From contig JAPLKL010000023.1 of the NCBI GenBank assembly GCA_026388095.1, forward strand, positions 1 through 50,774: a stretch of DNA of 50,774 nt. Reading direction: 5' to 3'. Under the pieces are notes generated by a model. It did not search any database. It was given only the letters and a program-made list of their open reading frames with translations, and was not told the DNA's origin. The stretch is from Elusimicrobiota bacterium (GTDB lineage Bacteria > Elusimicrobiota > Elusimicrobia > UBA1565 > UBA9628). This document shows, in pieces, positions 33,827-42,411 of the stretch (positions are counted from its first letter, which is position 1; each line of letters starts with the position of its first letter). Made by a program: the position numbers and the translations under genes.

Positions 33827-34728
33827 GTCTTCATCGCCCGGCTCGACATCAGCGCGCCGGCCGCGACCAAGGCGCAGCCTGCCAGGACATTCCAGCCCGG
33901 CCGCACTCCCAGATAGAGGGCGGAGAAGAGCGTCGAGCTGACGGGCACGAAGTAGCTGCACACGCCGAGCAAAGCGTGGTCGCCCCGGCGCATGCCCAGG
34001 TCCCAGAGGGCGTAGGCGGCCATGAGCGAGGCCACGCCCAAGGTCGCGACTTCCAGGACCGCGCGCAGGCTCCAGCGCGGCGTCTCCGGCCGCAGCAGCA
34101 GGAGCAGCCCCAGGGCCGCGGCTGTGGCCAGCGCGAAGAGCGGCACCGCGCCTCGCTCGGGGTCGCCCCAGAGCCGGGCCAGGTTGGAGTAAAGGCCCCA
34201 GGAGACGGCCGCCACCAGGCCCATGGCCAAGGCGAAGAGGCCGCGGCCGGTGGCCCAGAAGCCGACGTCTACGGCCGCGTGGGGCGCGCCGCCCAGCAGG
34301 GCCGCGGCCGTTCCGGCCACGGCCACCAGGCAGCCCCAGGGCAGGAAAGCCCGGGCCTTGCGGCCGAGGATGGGCACGGAGAGGGCCACGGTCAGCACCG
34401 GCCAGAGGTAGTTGACGAGCGCCACCACCAAGGTCTGGCTGCGGTCGGCGCAGGCGCCGACCGCCAGGTAGAGACCCACGTTGCAGGAGATGAAGAGCGC
34501 GCCGCAGCCGTAGAGGTACTTGGGCGGCAGGCGCAGCATGGCGGTGACGCTGCCGCCGCGCAGGCGCACCCAGGCCAGGGCGAGGAGCCCTCCGATGAGG
34601 GAGGCCAGGGCCGGGCCCGTGAGCAGACCGACGGACTCGCTCATGCCGCGCATGAGCGCCACCGAAGTGGACCAGATGAGCAGGGCCGCCAGGCCCGCGG
34701 CCGTGGCCCTATCGGCCGGCTGGCTCAT
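33823..34728 (-). CDS. EamA/DMT family transporter, YddG-like
   Basis: A 301-residue protein with about ten membrane helices in two EamA repeats. TAAGLAALLIWSTSVALMRGMSESVGLLTGPAL and LVVALVNYLWPVLTVALSVPILG closely follow the aromatic amino acid exporter YddG pattern. It would export amino acids or similar metabolites across the inner membrane. The start overlaps the end of the upstream thioredoxin-fold gene by 20 bases. Substrate is inferred from family similarity only. Confidence 0.85.
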   Translation of the reverse strand: MSQPADRATAAGLAALLIWSTSVALMRGMSESVGLLTGPALASLIGGLLALAWVRLRGGSVTAMLRLPPKYLYGCGALFISCNVGLYLAVGACADRSQTLVVALVNYLWPVLTVALSVPILGRKARAFLPWGCLVAVAGTAAALLGGAPHAAVDVGFWATGRGLFALAMGLVAAVSWGLYSNLARLWGDPERGAVPLFALATAAALGLLLLLRPETPRWSLRAVLEVATLGVASLMAAYALWDLGMRRGDHALLGVCSYFVPVSSTLFSALYLGVRPGWNVLAGCALVAAGALMSSRAMKT

Positions 34729-35347
34729 TGCCGGGCTTCCACTTGATGCTGCAGCCCGCGCTGGGCCTCTGCCTGGCGTCCACCGGCTTGCCGGCCAGCA
34801 CCGCGTCCAGCGCCGCGCGCAAGTCCTGGCCCGTGACCGCCTTGCCGCTGCCGGGGCGGCTGTCGTCGAGCTGGCCGCGGTAGACCAGCCTGCGGTCCTG
34901 GTCGAAGAGGAAGAAGTCCGGGGTGCAGACCGCGGAGTACGCCTTGGCCACGGCCTGGCTCTCGTCGAAGAGCAAGGGGAAGGCGAAGCCCTCCTTCTTG
35001 GCGAAGGCGGCCAGCTCTTTGGGAGCGTCCTGCGGGTACGCCTTCGGGTCGTTGGCGCTGATGGCCACGATGCCCACGCCCTTGGCCGCGTAATCCTTGC
35101 CCAGGCGGGCGAGTTCGCCTTTGACGTGCTGGACGTAGGGGCAGTGCTGGCAGATGAACATGACCAGCAGGGCTTTTTGAGCTTGGAACGTCTTGAGGCC
35201 GATGGTCTTGCCGGAGACGGTGTCGGTCATCTCGAAGGACGGGGCCTTGGTCCCCAGGGGCAGCATCTTGGATTCGGTCAGCATGGTATGGCCTCCCGCA
35301 GCCAGGACGATAATAAGCGCGCCGGCGGCGATGGGTGCTATTCTCAT
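34709..35347 (-). CDS. Peroxiredoxin/TlpA-like thioredoxin-fold protein
   Basis: A 212-residue protein with a hydrophobic N-terminus (MRIAPIAAGALIIVLAAGGHTML), probably a signal or anchor. A thioredoxin fold of the AhpC/TSA-like group follows. The active region is LVMFICQHCPYVQHVKGEL, with CQHC in the position of the usual CxxC. Later landmarks are FPLLFDESQAVAKAYSAVCTPDFFLFDQDRRLVYRG. The CQHCPYV motif is typical of a broad uncharacterised family. ATG 35347 is six bases after TATAAT, so it is read as leaderless; an ATG at 35353 touches the -10 box and is rejected. Confidence 0.82.
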   Translation of the reverse strand: MRIAPIAAGALIIVLAAGGHTMLTESKMLPLGTKAPSFEMTDTVSGKTIGLKTFQAQKALLVMFICQHCPYVQHVKGELARLGKDYAAKGVGIVAISANDPKAYPQDAPKELAAFAKKEGFAFPLLFDESQAVAKAYSAVCTPDFFLFDQDRRLVYRGQLDDSRPGSGKAVTGQDLRAALDAVLAGKPVDARQRPSAGCSIKWKPGNEPAGR

Positions 35348-35353
35348 GATCAT

Positions 35354-35359
35354 ATTATA
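35354..35359 (-). promoter_or_regulatory. -10 box TATAAT, leaderless start of the thioredoxin-fold operon
   Basis: A perfect TATAAT on the minus strand, six bases before ATG 35347. It would drive the thioredoxin-fold, exporter and YgiQ genes as one unit. Confidence 0.6.
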
Positions 35360-35371
35360 GCCCGCTTGAGC

Positions 35372-36829
35372 TCAGGGAAGCTTGTGCGCCGCGGCCAAGC
35401 AGAGCCGGTCCAGGGCCTCGTCCACCCCGCGGCGGTCCAGGTCCGCTCCGTTGACCAGCACCGCGAAGGCGTAGAGCTTCCCCGAGGCGGAGCGCAGGTA
35501 GCCGGCCAGGTTGCGCGCGTGGCCCACGGTGCCGCGCTTGAGGCGCATGCCCGAGGCCAGAGGGTCTCCCTTCATCCGGTCCTTGGCCGCGCGGTCCACG
35601 CCGGGCACCGCCAAGGACTCGAAGTAGACCGGGAAGAGCGGCGTGGAGCGCATGTGGATCAAGACTCTCACCAACCCGGACGCCGTGAAGCGGTCCTGTT
35701 CGGAGAGGCCGCTGCCGTCTACGAGGTGGAACTGGGCGTCCGTGAGCCCCGCGCGCAGCAGGAATGCGCGCACCGCCTCCAGGCCGGCCGCGAAGCTGCC
35801 GTGTCCCGAAGCTTCCTTCCCCAAGGTCTTGAGGAGTTGTTCCGCGTAGAAGTTCTGGCTGTTCTTGTTGATGATCTTGACCAGTTCCGCCAATGGCTCC
35901 GACCGCCAGACCAGGAGGGGGGCGAGCTCATCCTCCTGCAATCCGGCCTTCTCCCAGAGCACGATCTTCGAGACCTCGATGCCCTTCCTGCGCCAGACCC
36001 GCTTCAAGGTCTCGGCCGCGAACCGGGCCGGGTCGTGCACGGAGGCGTAGTCGCGGCGGACCTGGCCGTCGGCGGGGATGAGGCCGGTGAACTCGACCTG
36101 GTTGGAATCGGGCTTGCGATGGTAGCTCGTGCCCATGGTGTAAGGGCCGTCCGCGGGCCCGGTCTTCGCCTTGTTCTTGACCTTGACGTAGCCGTAGTCC
36201 GGGGCCAGGAGTATCTGGGGCCTGCGGCCCGGCTTGGCCGCCGGGCGGAACTCCAGGTCCACGCAGTTGTCGTTGAAGGAGATGGGCGAGGTCTCGGCCT
36301 CGTACCAGTAGGCCAGCTCGTCCTCGGGCCAGGCCGGGACCGTGGCCGGGCCTTCGAAGTAGCGCGTATCGAGGACCAGGCGCTTGACCTGGGATACTCC
36401 CAGAGCGGCCAACGAGGAGGCCCAAACCTCGAAGACCTCCTCGCGGCTGGCGCGGCCGCGGCCCGAGATGGACGGATCTCCCGTGCCGCGCCAGACCAGG
36501 ACGGAGAGCTTCTTCTGGCCTTGGTCCTTCTTGTCGATGAGAAAGGAGGTGGCGAAGCTGAACTCAGGCTTGAGGAAATCCAGGGCCGCGGCGGAGCTGG
36601 CCAGCTTGGCCGTGGAGGCCGGCAGCAGGGGGAGGTCGGGACTGCGCGAGTAGTGAGTGACGCCATCTGCGACCGAGACGAAGAGGGCTCCCACCGTAGC
36701 GCTGCTCAATGACTTCGCGGCGAAGATCTCCTCGGCGGCGGCCGGGAAGCCTTGGGCGGCGAGCTCCCTGCTCGTGGATAGACAGAGCAGCAGAAGCGCG
36801 AGCTTCGCATCGTGGCAAGCATGGCCCAT
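35372..36829 (-). CDS. dacB: D-alanyl-D-alanine carboxypeptidase/endopeptidase (PBP4, S13 family)
   Basis: A 485-residue periplasmic enzyme with a signal peptide (LALLLLCLSTSRELAAQG). The three penicillin-binding motifs are present: SxxK in LLPASTAKLASSAAAL (near residue 75), SxN in NKNSQNFYAEQLLKTLG and KTG as RLKRGTVGHARNLAGY. The insertion domain between the first two motifs is typical of S13. It trims or cleaves peptidoglycan cross-links. A TATCAT box (36844-36839 on the minus strand) lies nine bases before ATG 36829. The gene is monocistronic. Confidence 0.92.
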   Translation of the reverse strand: MGHACHDAKLALLLLCLSTSRELAAQGFPAAAEEIFAAKSLSSATVGALFVSVADGVTHYSRSPDLPLLPASTAKLASSAAALDFLKPEFSFATSFLIDKKDQGQKKLSVLVWRGTGDPSISGRGRASREEVFEVWASSLAALGVSQVKRLVLDTRYFEGPATVPAWPEDELAYWYEAETSPISFNDNCVDLEFRPAAKPGRRPQILLAPDYGYVKVKNKAKTGPADGPYTMGTSYHRKPDSNQVEFTGLIPADGQVRRDYASVHDPARFAAETLKRVWRRKGIEVSKIVLWEKAGLQEDELAPLLVWRSEPLAELVKIINKNSQNFYAEQLLKTLGKEASGHGSFAAGLEAVRAFLLRAGLTDAQFHLVDGSGLSEQDRFTASGLVRVLIHMRSTPLFPVYFESLAVPGVDRAAKDRMKGDPLASGMRLKRGTVGHARNLAGYLRSASGKLYAFAVLVNGADLDRRGVDEALDRLCLAAAHKLP

Positions 36830-36838
36830 GGGCACGCT

Positions 36839-36844
36839 ATGATA
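36839..36844 (-). promoter_or_regulatory. -10 box TATCAT of dacB
   Basis: TATCAT on the minus strand, nine bases before ATG 36829, with no ribosome binding site between. The message would be leaderless or have a leader of one or two bases. Confidence 0.45.
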
Positions 36845-36931
36845 TCAAAACCCGGCGGGCCCTGGACCTAGGCGTTGGACTCCCATCGGACCCATGCGCC
36901 GGGCGCCTTCCCCGCCTAAAATATCAGCGAC

Positions 36932-37687
36932 ATGTCGAAGCTCTTGACCATCTTGATCCTGACGCTCGGGACTTCCGTCGGCCTGGGCCAGGAGCAGCCC
37001 TCCGGAGCCTTCTCTCAGCTCTTCGCGGCCGCGGCCGCGTCCGGGGTCGATTCGCGGTCGGCGGCGGTCCCGGTGCCGGCCGCCGCGCAGGCCGCCTCCC
37101 GGCCGGACTGCGCGGCCGAGCTCAAGAAGCCCCTCGCTGATATCCCCGCGGCGGTGATGAGCGAGTGCCTCGATCTGGCTTGGCGCTCCCAGTCCGCCAT
37201 CGGCGAGGCCGCGCCCTCCGGCGCTGCCTCGGACTCGGACCGAAGGATCGTCGGGTATTATGTTGATACGTGGGCCTACCTGGTCAACAGGGCCTTGCGG
37301 GAGGGTGATTCCCGATACCTTGACGCGAACCGGGCGCCGTTGGCCCGGCTCGATCTGGCGTTGGGCGGTTTTCCGGTCTTTCGGGGGGTCGTCTTCCGCG
37401 GTTCGGCCTACCCACCTTCCGCTACCCTCGCGCCGGGAACCGCCTTCATCGATCCCGCCTTCGTGTCGACGACCATGGACCCCGCCATCGCGGAGCATTA
37501 CGCGGGGGCGGACGGCTATATCACGGTGATCTTCAGCCAGTCCGGCCGGCTGTTGTCCTACGACCGGAGCACCCAGGAGCTTTCAGCTGAAAAAGAGGTG
37601 CTCATCCCCCGCGGCCGTTCTTTCAGGCTGCTCAAGACCGGCCGATCCGACCGCGGTCTGACGGTCGTCTTTCTCGTCGAGATGTAG
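36932..37687 (+). CDS. Secreted ADP-ribosyltransferase-like toxin (R-S-E class)
   Basis: A 251-residue protein with a signal peptide (MSKLLTILILTLGTSVGLGQ) and a linker of low complexity to about 60. The C-terminal 140 residues show the three signatures of arginine-type mono-ADP-ribosyltransferases. These are an Arg strand (VFRGVVFRGS, R151 or R156), an STS-type strand (FVSTTMDPAIAEHY, 179-181) and an ExE motif (LSAEKEVLIPRG, E220 and E222). Such enzymes transfer ADP-ribose from NAD to target proteins. Export could mean an effector against host or rival cells. No immunity gene is obvious. The 3' end abuts the repeat at 37699. Confidence 0.8.
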   Translation: MSKLLTILILTLGTSVGLGQEQPSGAFSQLFAAAAASGVDSRSAAVPVPAAAQAASRPDCAAELKKPLADIPAAVMSECLDLAWRSQSAIGEAAPSGAASDSDRRIVGYYVDTWAYLVNRALREGDSRYLDANRAPLARLDLALGGFPVFRGVVFRGSAYPPSATLAPGTAFIDPAFVSTTMDPAIAEHYAGADGYITVIFSQSGRLLSYDRSTQELSAEKEVLIPRGRSFRLLKTGRSDRGLTVVFLVEM

Positions 37688-37698
37688 CTCCCTGGGCT

Positions 37699-37904
37699 AG
37701 CAGGCTGCTGATAAAGTCCGTTCTGCGAGCGCCCGGCGGCCGTCTGCCGGGCGCAACCGACCCGCGCAGCGGGGCGGCAGAACCCATCCGATAGGTTGCA
37801 CGAAGGATGGCGCCTTCGGCGCGACTGGCGAGCCTTCGGCTCGCCAGTTCGGGGACGGACTGTTGCCCGCTACCGAAAGGACTGTGTCCGGACACAGTCC
37901 TTTC
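37699..37904. repeat. Composite hairpin repeat between the ART gene and hypE
   Basis: It begins CTAGCAGGCTGCTGATAAA (37698-37716). Stems follow: GCGCCCGGC / GCCGGGCGC (37729-37754), GCGCC-TTC-GGCGC (37810-37822) and ACTGGCGAGCC-TTC-GGCTCGCCAGT (37824-37848). It ends in a 30-base perfect palindrome (37875-37904) with the arm GAAAGGACTGTGTCC. The first and last modules also occur in 171-215. The final palindrome encodes the last residues of HypE. Confidence 0.65.
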
Positions 37905-38919
37905 CGCTCATGTCGAGCACCCGTTCCACGCCGATGCGGGTCTTGAGGCGCACTTCCCCGGCGGGCTTCTCCGCGACTTGGCCGATGACCGCCGGGGAAC
38001 AGCCCGCTGAGCGCAGGGCCGTCAAAGTGCGCTCGCGATGGTCGGGCGGCACGAAGGCCACGAGCCGGCCCTCGCAGGCCATGTAGAGCGGGTCGAGCCC
38101 GAACATCTCGCAGGCGCCTTCCACCTCGCGGCGGACCGGGACCTTCTCCTCGTCGATGGAGATGCCGCAGCCGGATTTTTGGGCGATCTCGTTGAGGGCC
38201 GTGGCCAAGCCGCCGCGCGTGAGGTCGCGCAGGCAGGCAACGTCCGCTTCCGCCTCCAGCAAAGCGCGCACCGCTGGCCAGAGATGCGCCGCGTCGCTGG
38301 TCAGGGCGGTCTCGAACTTGAGCCCCTCGCGCACGGAGAGGATGGCGGCTCCGTGCGCGCCCACGTCGCCGCTGATGATTACGACCTGTCCGGGCCGCAC
38401 GCGTTCCGGAGAAACGGGGTTGGGAGCCAGGATGCGGCCGACCCCGGCGGTGTTGAGGTAGAGGCCGTCGCCCTTGCCGCGCTCCACTACTTTGGTGTCG
38501 CCGGTCACGATGCGCACCCCGACCTCGGAGGCGGCGCGGGACATGGACTGGGCTACCTGAGCGAGCGCGTCGAGGCTGAGCCCCTCCTCTATGATGAAGC
38601 CGCAGCTCAGATACATCGGCTGGGCTCCGCACATGGCGAGGTCGTTGCAGGTGCCGTGGACCGAGAGCGAGCCGATGTCCCCGCCCGGGAAGAATATGGG
38701 GCGCACCACGAAGGAATCCGTGGTGAAGGCGAGGCGGTCCTGGCAGGGCTCCAGGCGCGCCCCGTCGTGCGCCTCGTGCAGGGCGGGATCCGTGAAGGCG
38801 GAGAGGAATATCTTGGCGATGAGTTGGTGCATGAGGCGGCCGCCGCTGCCGTGCGCCAGAGTCACCGTGCCGCCGGGAGCATGCGGGACCGGACAGGATA
38901 GGGTGAATTCTTCCTTCAT
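37870..38919 (-). CDS. hypE: Hydrogenase maturation protein HypE, C-terminus replaced
   Basis: A 349-residue protein of the AIR-synthase-like HypE family. It has [46 protein letters not shown] and [16 protein letters not shown], all typical. HypE turns a carbamoyl group, received on its last Cys in a PRIC-type tail, into the thiocyanate used for hydrogenase CN ligands. Here the protein runs RVLDMSG and then [10 protein letters not shown], encoded by the repeat palindrome, so PRIC is absent. A Cys is present by chance in KDC. The start overlaps hypD by four bases. The gene may be disabled or only partly active. Confidence 0.88.
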   Translation of the reverse strand: MKEEFTLSCPVPHAPGGTVTLAHGSGGRLMHQLIAKIFLSAFTDPALHEAHDGARLEPCQDRLAFTTDSFVVRPIFFPGGDIGSLSVHGTCNDLAMCGAQPMYLSCGFIIEEGLSLDALAQVAQSMSRAASEVGVRIVTGDTKVVERGKGDGLYLNTAGVGRILAPNPVSPERVRPGQVVIISGDVGAHGAAILSVREGLKFETALTSDAAHLWPAVRALLEAEADVACLRDLTRGGLATALNEIAQKSGCGISIDEEKVPVRREVEGACEMFGLDPLYMACEGRLVAFVPPDHRERTLTALRSAGCSPAVIGQVAEKPAGEVRLKTRIGVERVLDMSGKDCVRTQSFR

Positions 38920-39998
38920 CGATGATATCTATGGTAAGCGGCGCAGGCGCCTTCGGAGGAGACCATGGGCGCCCCGAGGGGGTTGTCGGGGGTGCAGAGG
39001 GTCCCGAAGGCCGGGCATTGGTGGGGCTTGCGCAGCCCCCGCAGGACCTCGCCGGCGAGGCATTCCTTGGGCTCGGCTGCGACTACGCCCTCCACTTGGA
39101 AGCGCTGCTCCGCGTCCATGGAGGCATAGGCAGCCCGCAAGCGCAGTCCGCTCTCCGCGATCGGGCCGATGCCGCGCCATTGCCTGTCGCAGGGCTCGAA
39201 GACCTCGCGCACCAAAGCGATGGCGGCCTGGTTGCCCGAGGCCCGCGCCGAGCGGGCGTACTGGTTCTGGACCGCGCAGGTCCCGCGCTCGAGCTGGCGC
39301 ACCAGCATGGCCAGTCCCTGGAATATGTCGAGGGGCTCGAAGCCGGTCACCACGATGGGGGCCTTGTACTTGGCCGCCAGGGGACCGTACTCCGCAAACC
39401 CAGCCACGGTGCAGACATGCCCGGCGGCGAGGAAACCCTGCACCTTGTTGGAGGGGGAGGAGAGGATGGCCTCCATCGCCGGGGGCACGAGCACGTGAGC
39501 CACGAGCATGGAGAAGTTGGCCAAGCCGAGGGTCTGGGCCTGCTTGGCCGCCATGGCGGTCATGGGCGCGGTGGTCTCGAAGCCCACCGCGAAGAACACC
39601 ACCTGCCGGTCGGGGAGCTGCCGGGCGAGCGCGACCGCGTCGAGGGGGGAATAGACGATGCGGATGTCCGCTCCCTGGGCGCGGGCCTCGAGCAGGCTGC
39701 CCCGGGAGCCGGGCACGCGGAGCATGTCTCCAAAGGAGCAGAACACCACCTCGGGCCGGCGGCTGACCGCGATCGCTCGGTCGATGAGCTCCAAGGGGGT
39801 CACGCAGACGGGACAGCCCGGGCCGTGGACCAAGGAGAGCTGCGCCGGGATGAGCTGGTCGATGCCGAAGCGCACGATGGCATGGGTCTGGCCGCCGCAG
39901 ACCTCCATGACGGTCCAAGGATGCCGGGTCAAGGCCTGGAGGAGCTTGGCGTAGCGCTCGGCGGCTCTGCGGTCGCGGTACTCGTCGAGGTACTTCAC
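38916..39998 (-). CDS. hypD: Hydrogenase maturation protein HypD
   Basis: A 360-residue iron-sulfur protein. The family motifs are present: [35 protein letters not shown] and the C-terminal Cys cluster [44 protein letters not shown], abbreviated here as its ends CLAGEVLRG and [10 protein letters not shown]. HypD with HypC assembles Fe(CN)2CO for [NiFe] hydrogenases. It overlaps hypC and hypE by four bases each. No hydrogenase structural genes are in the window, so they must lie elsewhere or be lost. Confidence 0.95.
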   Translation of the reverse strand: MKYLDEYRDRRAAERYAKLLQALTRHPWTVMEVCGGQTHAIVRFGIDQLIPAQLSLVHGPGCPVCVTPLELIDRAIAVSRRPEVVFCSFGDMLRVPGSRGSLLEARAQGADIRIVYSPLDAVALARQLPDRQVVFFAVGFETTAPMTAMAAKQAQTLGLANFSMLVAHVLVPPAMEAILSSPSNKVQGFLAAGHVCTVAGFAEYGPLAAKYKAPIVVTGFEPLDIFQGLAMLVRQLERGTCAVQNQYARSARASGNQAAIALVREVFEPCDRQWRGIGPIAESGLRLRAAYASMDAEQRFQVEGVVAAEPKECLAGEVLRGLRKPHQCPAFGTLCTPDNPLGAPMVSSEGACAAYHRYHR

Positions 39999-40243
39999 CG
40001 GGCTTCCTTGGCCGCGGCCGCGTCGAGCTCTTCGAGGTACCTGAAGGTCTCCGCCGCCTCGGCCTCGTCTATGACGCTGATGGCGAAGCCGGCGTGGATG
40101 ATGACGTAATCGCCGATCTTGGCCTCCGGGACGTAGGCGAGGCAGGCGTCTTTGACGATGCCGTTGAAGTCGATCCGGCCCGTGGACAGGCCGCCTGCTT
40201 CAGCGGCGATGCTGACGACCTTGCCCGGGATGCCAAGGCACAT
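39995..40243 (-). CDS. hypC: Hydrogenase maturation chaperone HypC
   Basis: An 82-residue HypC/HupF protein, starting [12 protein letters not shown]. Cys2, exposed after Met removal, binds iron with HypD, so the start must be 40243 and not the in-frame ATG two codons earlier. TAAATT on the minus strand ends six bases before this ATG, which again suggests a leaderless message. Other marks are [32 protein letters not shown]. It heads the hypCDE operon. Confidence 0.94.
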   Translation of the reverse strand: MCLGIPGKVVSIAAEAGGLSTGRIDFNGIVKDACLAYVPEAKIGDYVIIHAGFAISVIDEAEAAETFRYLEELDAAAAKEAR

Positions 40244-40249
40244 ATGCAT

Positions 40250-40255
40250 AATTTA
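40250..40255 (-). promoter_or_regulatory. -10 box TAAATT, leaderless hypC
   Basis: Minus-strand TAAATT with a six-base gap to the functional HypC start. The start is fixed by the required Cys2. Confidence 0.4.
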
Positions 40256-40307
40256 CAAAATTTGACCGGACTACACGGACTATTAGAAAAAATGATAGAT
40301 TCAAGCC

Positions 40308-41150
40308 ATGAGATTGCTCACTTTCATGGCGCGCCGTTTCGTGGCCGGAGACACCCTGGAGGAGGCGGTGCTCCAGGTCAGGAGGCTCAACTCCGAGGGC
40401 ATCAAGGCGACCCTCGATAATCTGGGCGAGGAGTGCCAGACCCGCGAGCAGGCGACCGGGGCCCGCGACGAGTACGTCAAGATGCTGGGCCGCATCGCGG
40501 CGGAGAAGCTCGACTGCAACGTCTCGCTCAAGCTCACCCAGTTCGGCATGGGGCTGGACCTGGGCTTCTGCAAGGACAACCTCTTCCGGGTGCTTGACGA
40601 GGCCAGGACCTACGACAATTTCGTGCGCATCGACATGGAGGGCACGGGCTACACGGACAAGACCTTGGACCTGCTCCGGCAGGCCAAGGCCTACTACCCG
40701 AAGGTCGGCATCGTGATCCAGGCCATGCTGCGCCGCAGCGTAGATGACGTCGCGGAGCTGGTCCAGTCGGGCATCTGCGTGCGCCTATGCAAGGGGGCCT
40801 ACAAGGAGCCGCCCGAGCTGGCTTTCCCCGACAAGAAGGACGTCAACTCCAACTATGACAAGCTGGCCGGGATGCTCCTCAAAGGCCCGAACCCCGCCTT
40901 CGCCACGCATGACGACGACCGCATCGCCGCAGCCGTCTCCGCCGCCGAGAAGGCCGGGTTGCCCAAGCCGAAGTATGAGATCCAGATGCTCTACGGCCTG
41001 CGCGCCAGGCGCTGGAAGGAGCTGGCGGCGGCGGGGCATGTGGTGCGCATCTACACGCCTTACGGGACGCACTGGTTCCCTTACTTCTACCGCCGCATCC
41101 GGGAGCGCAAGGAGAACCTGCTGTTCGTGCTGCGCAACTTCTTCGAGTGA
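40308..41150 (+). CDS. Proline dehydrogenase
   Basis: A 280-residue monofunctional FAD-dependent proline dehydrogenase (PutA-type barrel). Family marks are NVSLKLTQFG near residue 64, FVRIDMEGTGYTD, GIVIQAMLRRS, VRLCKGAYKEP and the C-terminal YTPYGTHWFPYFYRRIRER, with the paired Arg residues that bind proline. It oxidises proline to pyrroline-5-carboxylate at the membrane. It precedes the aminotransferase-fold gene by seven bases. A TTGACC at 40262 could be a -35 box. No pyrroline-5-carboxylate dehydrogenase is in the window. Confidence 0.92.
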   Translation: MRLLTFMARRFVAGDTLEEAVLQVRRLNSEGIKATLDNLGEECQTREQATGARDEYVKMLGRIAAEKLDCNVSLKLTQFGMGLDLGFCKDNLFRVLDEARTYDNFVRIDMEGTGYTDKTLDLLRQAKAYYPKVGIVIQAMLRRSVDDVAELVQSGICVRLCKGAYKEPPELAFPDKKDVNSNYDKLAGMLLKGPNPAFATHDDDRIAAAVSAAEKAGLPKPKYEIQMLYGLRARRWKELAAAGHVVRIYTPYGTHWFPYFYRRIRERKENLLFVLRNFFE

Positions 41151-41157
41151 GGCCGAC

Positions 41158-42351
41158 ATGGTCACCGCGAAACTGATGGGATTCCTGGACGAGGAGATCG
41201 CCAAGCTCAAGAGCGAGGGCCGCTTCGTCAAGCTGCGCATCCTGGAAGGCCCTCAGGAGCCGGTCTCGGTCATCGACGGCAAGAAGGTGGTGAACCTCAC
41301 CTCCAACAACTACCTCGACCTGGCCAACCATCCGGCGCTGAAGGCCGCGGCCAAGTCCGCCATCGACAAGTACGGGGTGGGCACCGCCGCGGTCCGGCCG
41401 ATCATCGGGACCATGGACATCCACATGCAGCTGGAGCGCAAGCTCGCGGAGTTCAAGGGCACCGAGGCGGCCTTGGTCTTCCAATCGGGCTTCACGGTCA
41501 ACGTCGCCTGCTGCCAGAGCCTGATGTCCGACGAGAAGGACCTGCTGATCTCGGATGAGCTCAACCACGCCTCGATCATCGATGGGGGCAGGCTCTCCAA
41601 GGCCGTGCGCAAGATCTATCCGCACAAGGACATGAAGGCCTTGAAGGCCATCCTGGAGTCTGGCGAGGCGCGCGGCGCGCGGCGCAAGATGATCGTGACG
41701 GACGGGGTCTTCAGCATGGACGGCGACCTCGCGCCTCTGCCGCAGATCGTGGAGCTGGCCGAGAAGCACGGAGCCTTCGTGATGGTGGACGACGCGCACG
41801 CCTCGGGCGTGATGGGCCGCAACGGCCGCGGCACGCCGGACCATTTCGGCCTGACCCAGAGGGTGCAGATCCAGATCGGGACCTTGTCCAAGGCCGTGGC
41901 CGCCATCGGCGGCTACGTGGCGGGCTCGAAGTCCCTGCGCGACTATCTGGCCTCGGTGGGGCGGCCTTTCATGTTCTCCAGCTCGCATCCGCCGTCGGTG
42001 ACGGCGACCTGCATCGCGGCCTTGGACCTGCTGCTGCTGGAGCCTCAGCGCATCGAGAAGCTCTGGAACAACGCCCGCCACTTCAAGGAGGGCTTGAAGA
42101 AGCTGGGCTTTGACACGGGGGCCAGCGAGACGCCGATCACGCCGGTCATCGTCGGCGACACGGCCAAGGCGCAGAAGTTCAGCGCCCGGCTCTTCGAGGA
42201 GGGGGTCTTCGCCCTCTCCATCTGCTACCCGATCGTGGCCAGGGGCAAGGACCGCCTGCGCACCATCGTGTCCTCGGGGCACACGGAGCGCGACCTGGAC
42301 TTCGCCTTGGAGAAGTTCGGGAAGGTCGGCAGGGAGCTCGGCCTCATTTAG
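41158..42351 (+). CDS. Glycine C-acetyltransferase-like alpha-oxoamine synthase
   Basis: A 397-residue PLP enzyme of the alpha-oxoamine synthase family (2-amino-3-ketobutyrate CoA ligase, KBL, or a close relative). Marks are NLTSNNYLDLANHP, GVGTAAVRPIIGTMDIHMQLE, DELNHASIIDG, MVDDAHASGVMG (PLP Asp) and GTLSKAVAAIGGY (Schiff-base Lys). Relatives also make aminolevulinate, 8-amino-7-oxononanoate or sphingoid bases; closest motif agreement is with glycine C-acetyltransferase. It is seven bases after the proline dehydrogenase, suggesting an amino acid catabolic operon. Confidence 0.9.
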   Translation: MVTAKLMGFLDEEIAKLKSEGRFVKLRILEGPQEPVSVIDGKKVVNLTSNNYLDLANHPALKAAAKSAIDKYGVGTAAVRPIIGTMDIHMQLERKLAEFKGTEAALVFQSGFTVNVACCQSLMSDEKDLLISDELNHASIIDGGRLSKAVRKIYPHKDMKALKAILESGEARGARRKMIVTDGVFSMDGDLAPLPQIVELAEKHGAFVMVDDAHASGVMGRNGRGTPDHFGLTQRVQIQIGTLSKAVAAIGGYVAGSKSLRDYLASVGRPFMFSSSHPPSVTATCIAALDLLLLEPQRIEKLWNNARHFKEGLKKLGFDTGASETPITPVIVGDTAKAQKFSARLFEEGVFALSICYPIVARGKDRLRTIVSSGHTERDLDFALEKFGKVGRELGLI

Positions 42352-42411
42352 CCGACGCGAATAATGCTAGAATATCCGACCTTAAAAGACCGAGGTCCTC
42401 AAAAAAGCGCC

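Noticed and set aside
34520-36712. Long plus-strand ORF of 730 codons
   Set aside because: It runs antisense to the thioredoxin-fold and PBP4 genes and shows only repetitive Gly/Val/Arg/Leu/Glu sequence.
38922-40109. Plus-strand ORF of 395 codons
   Set aside because: It is a mirror frame of hypD and hypC, which carry clear family motifs on the other strand.
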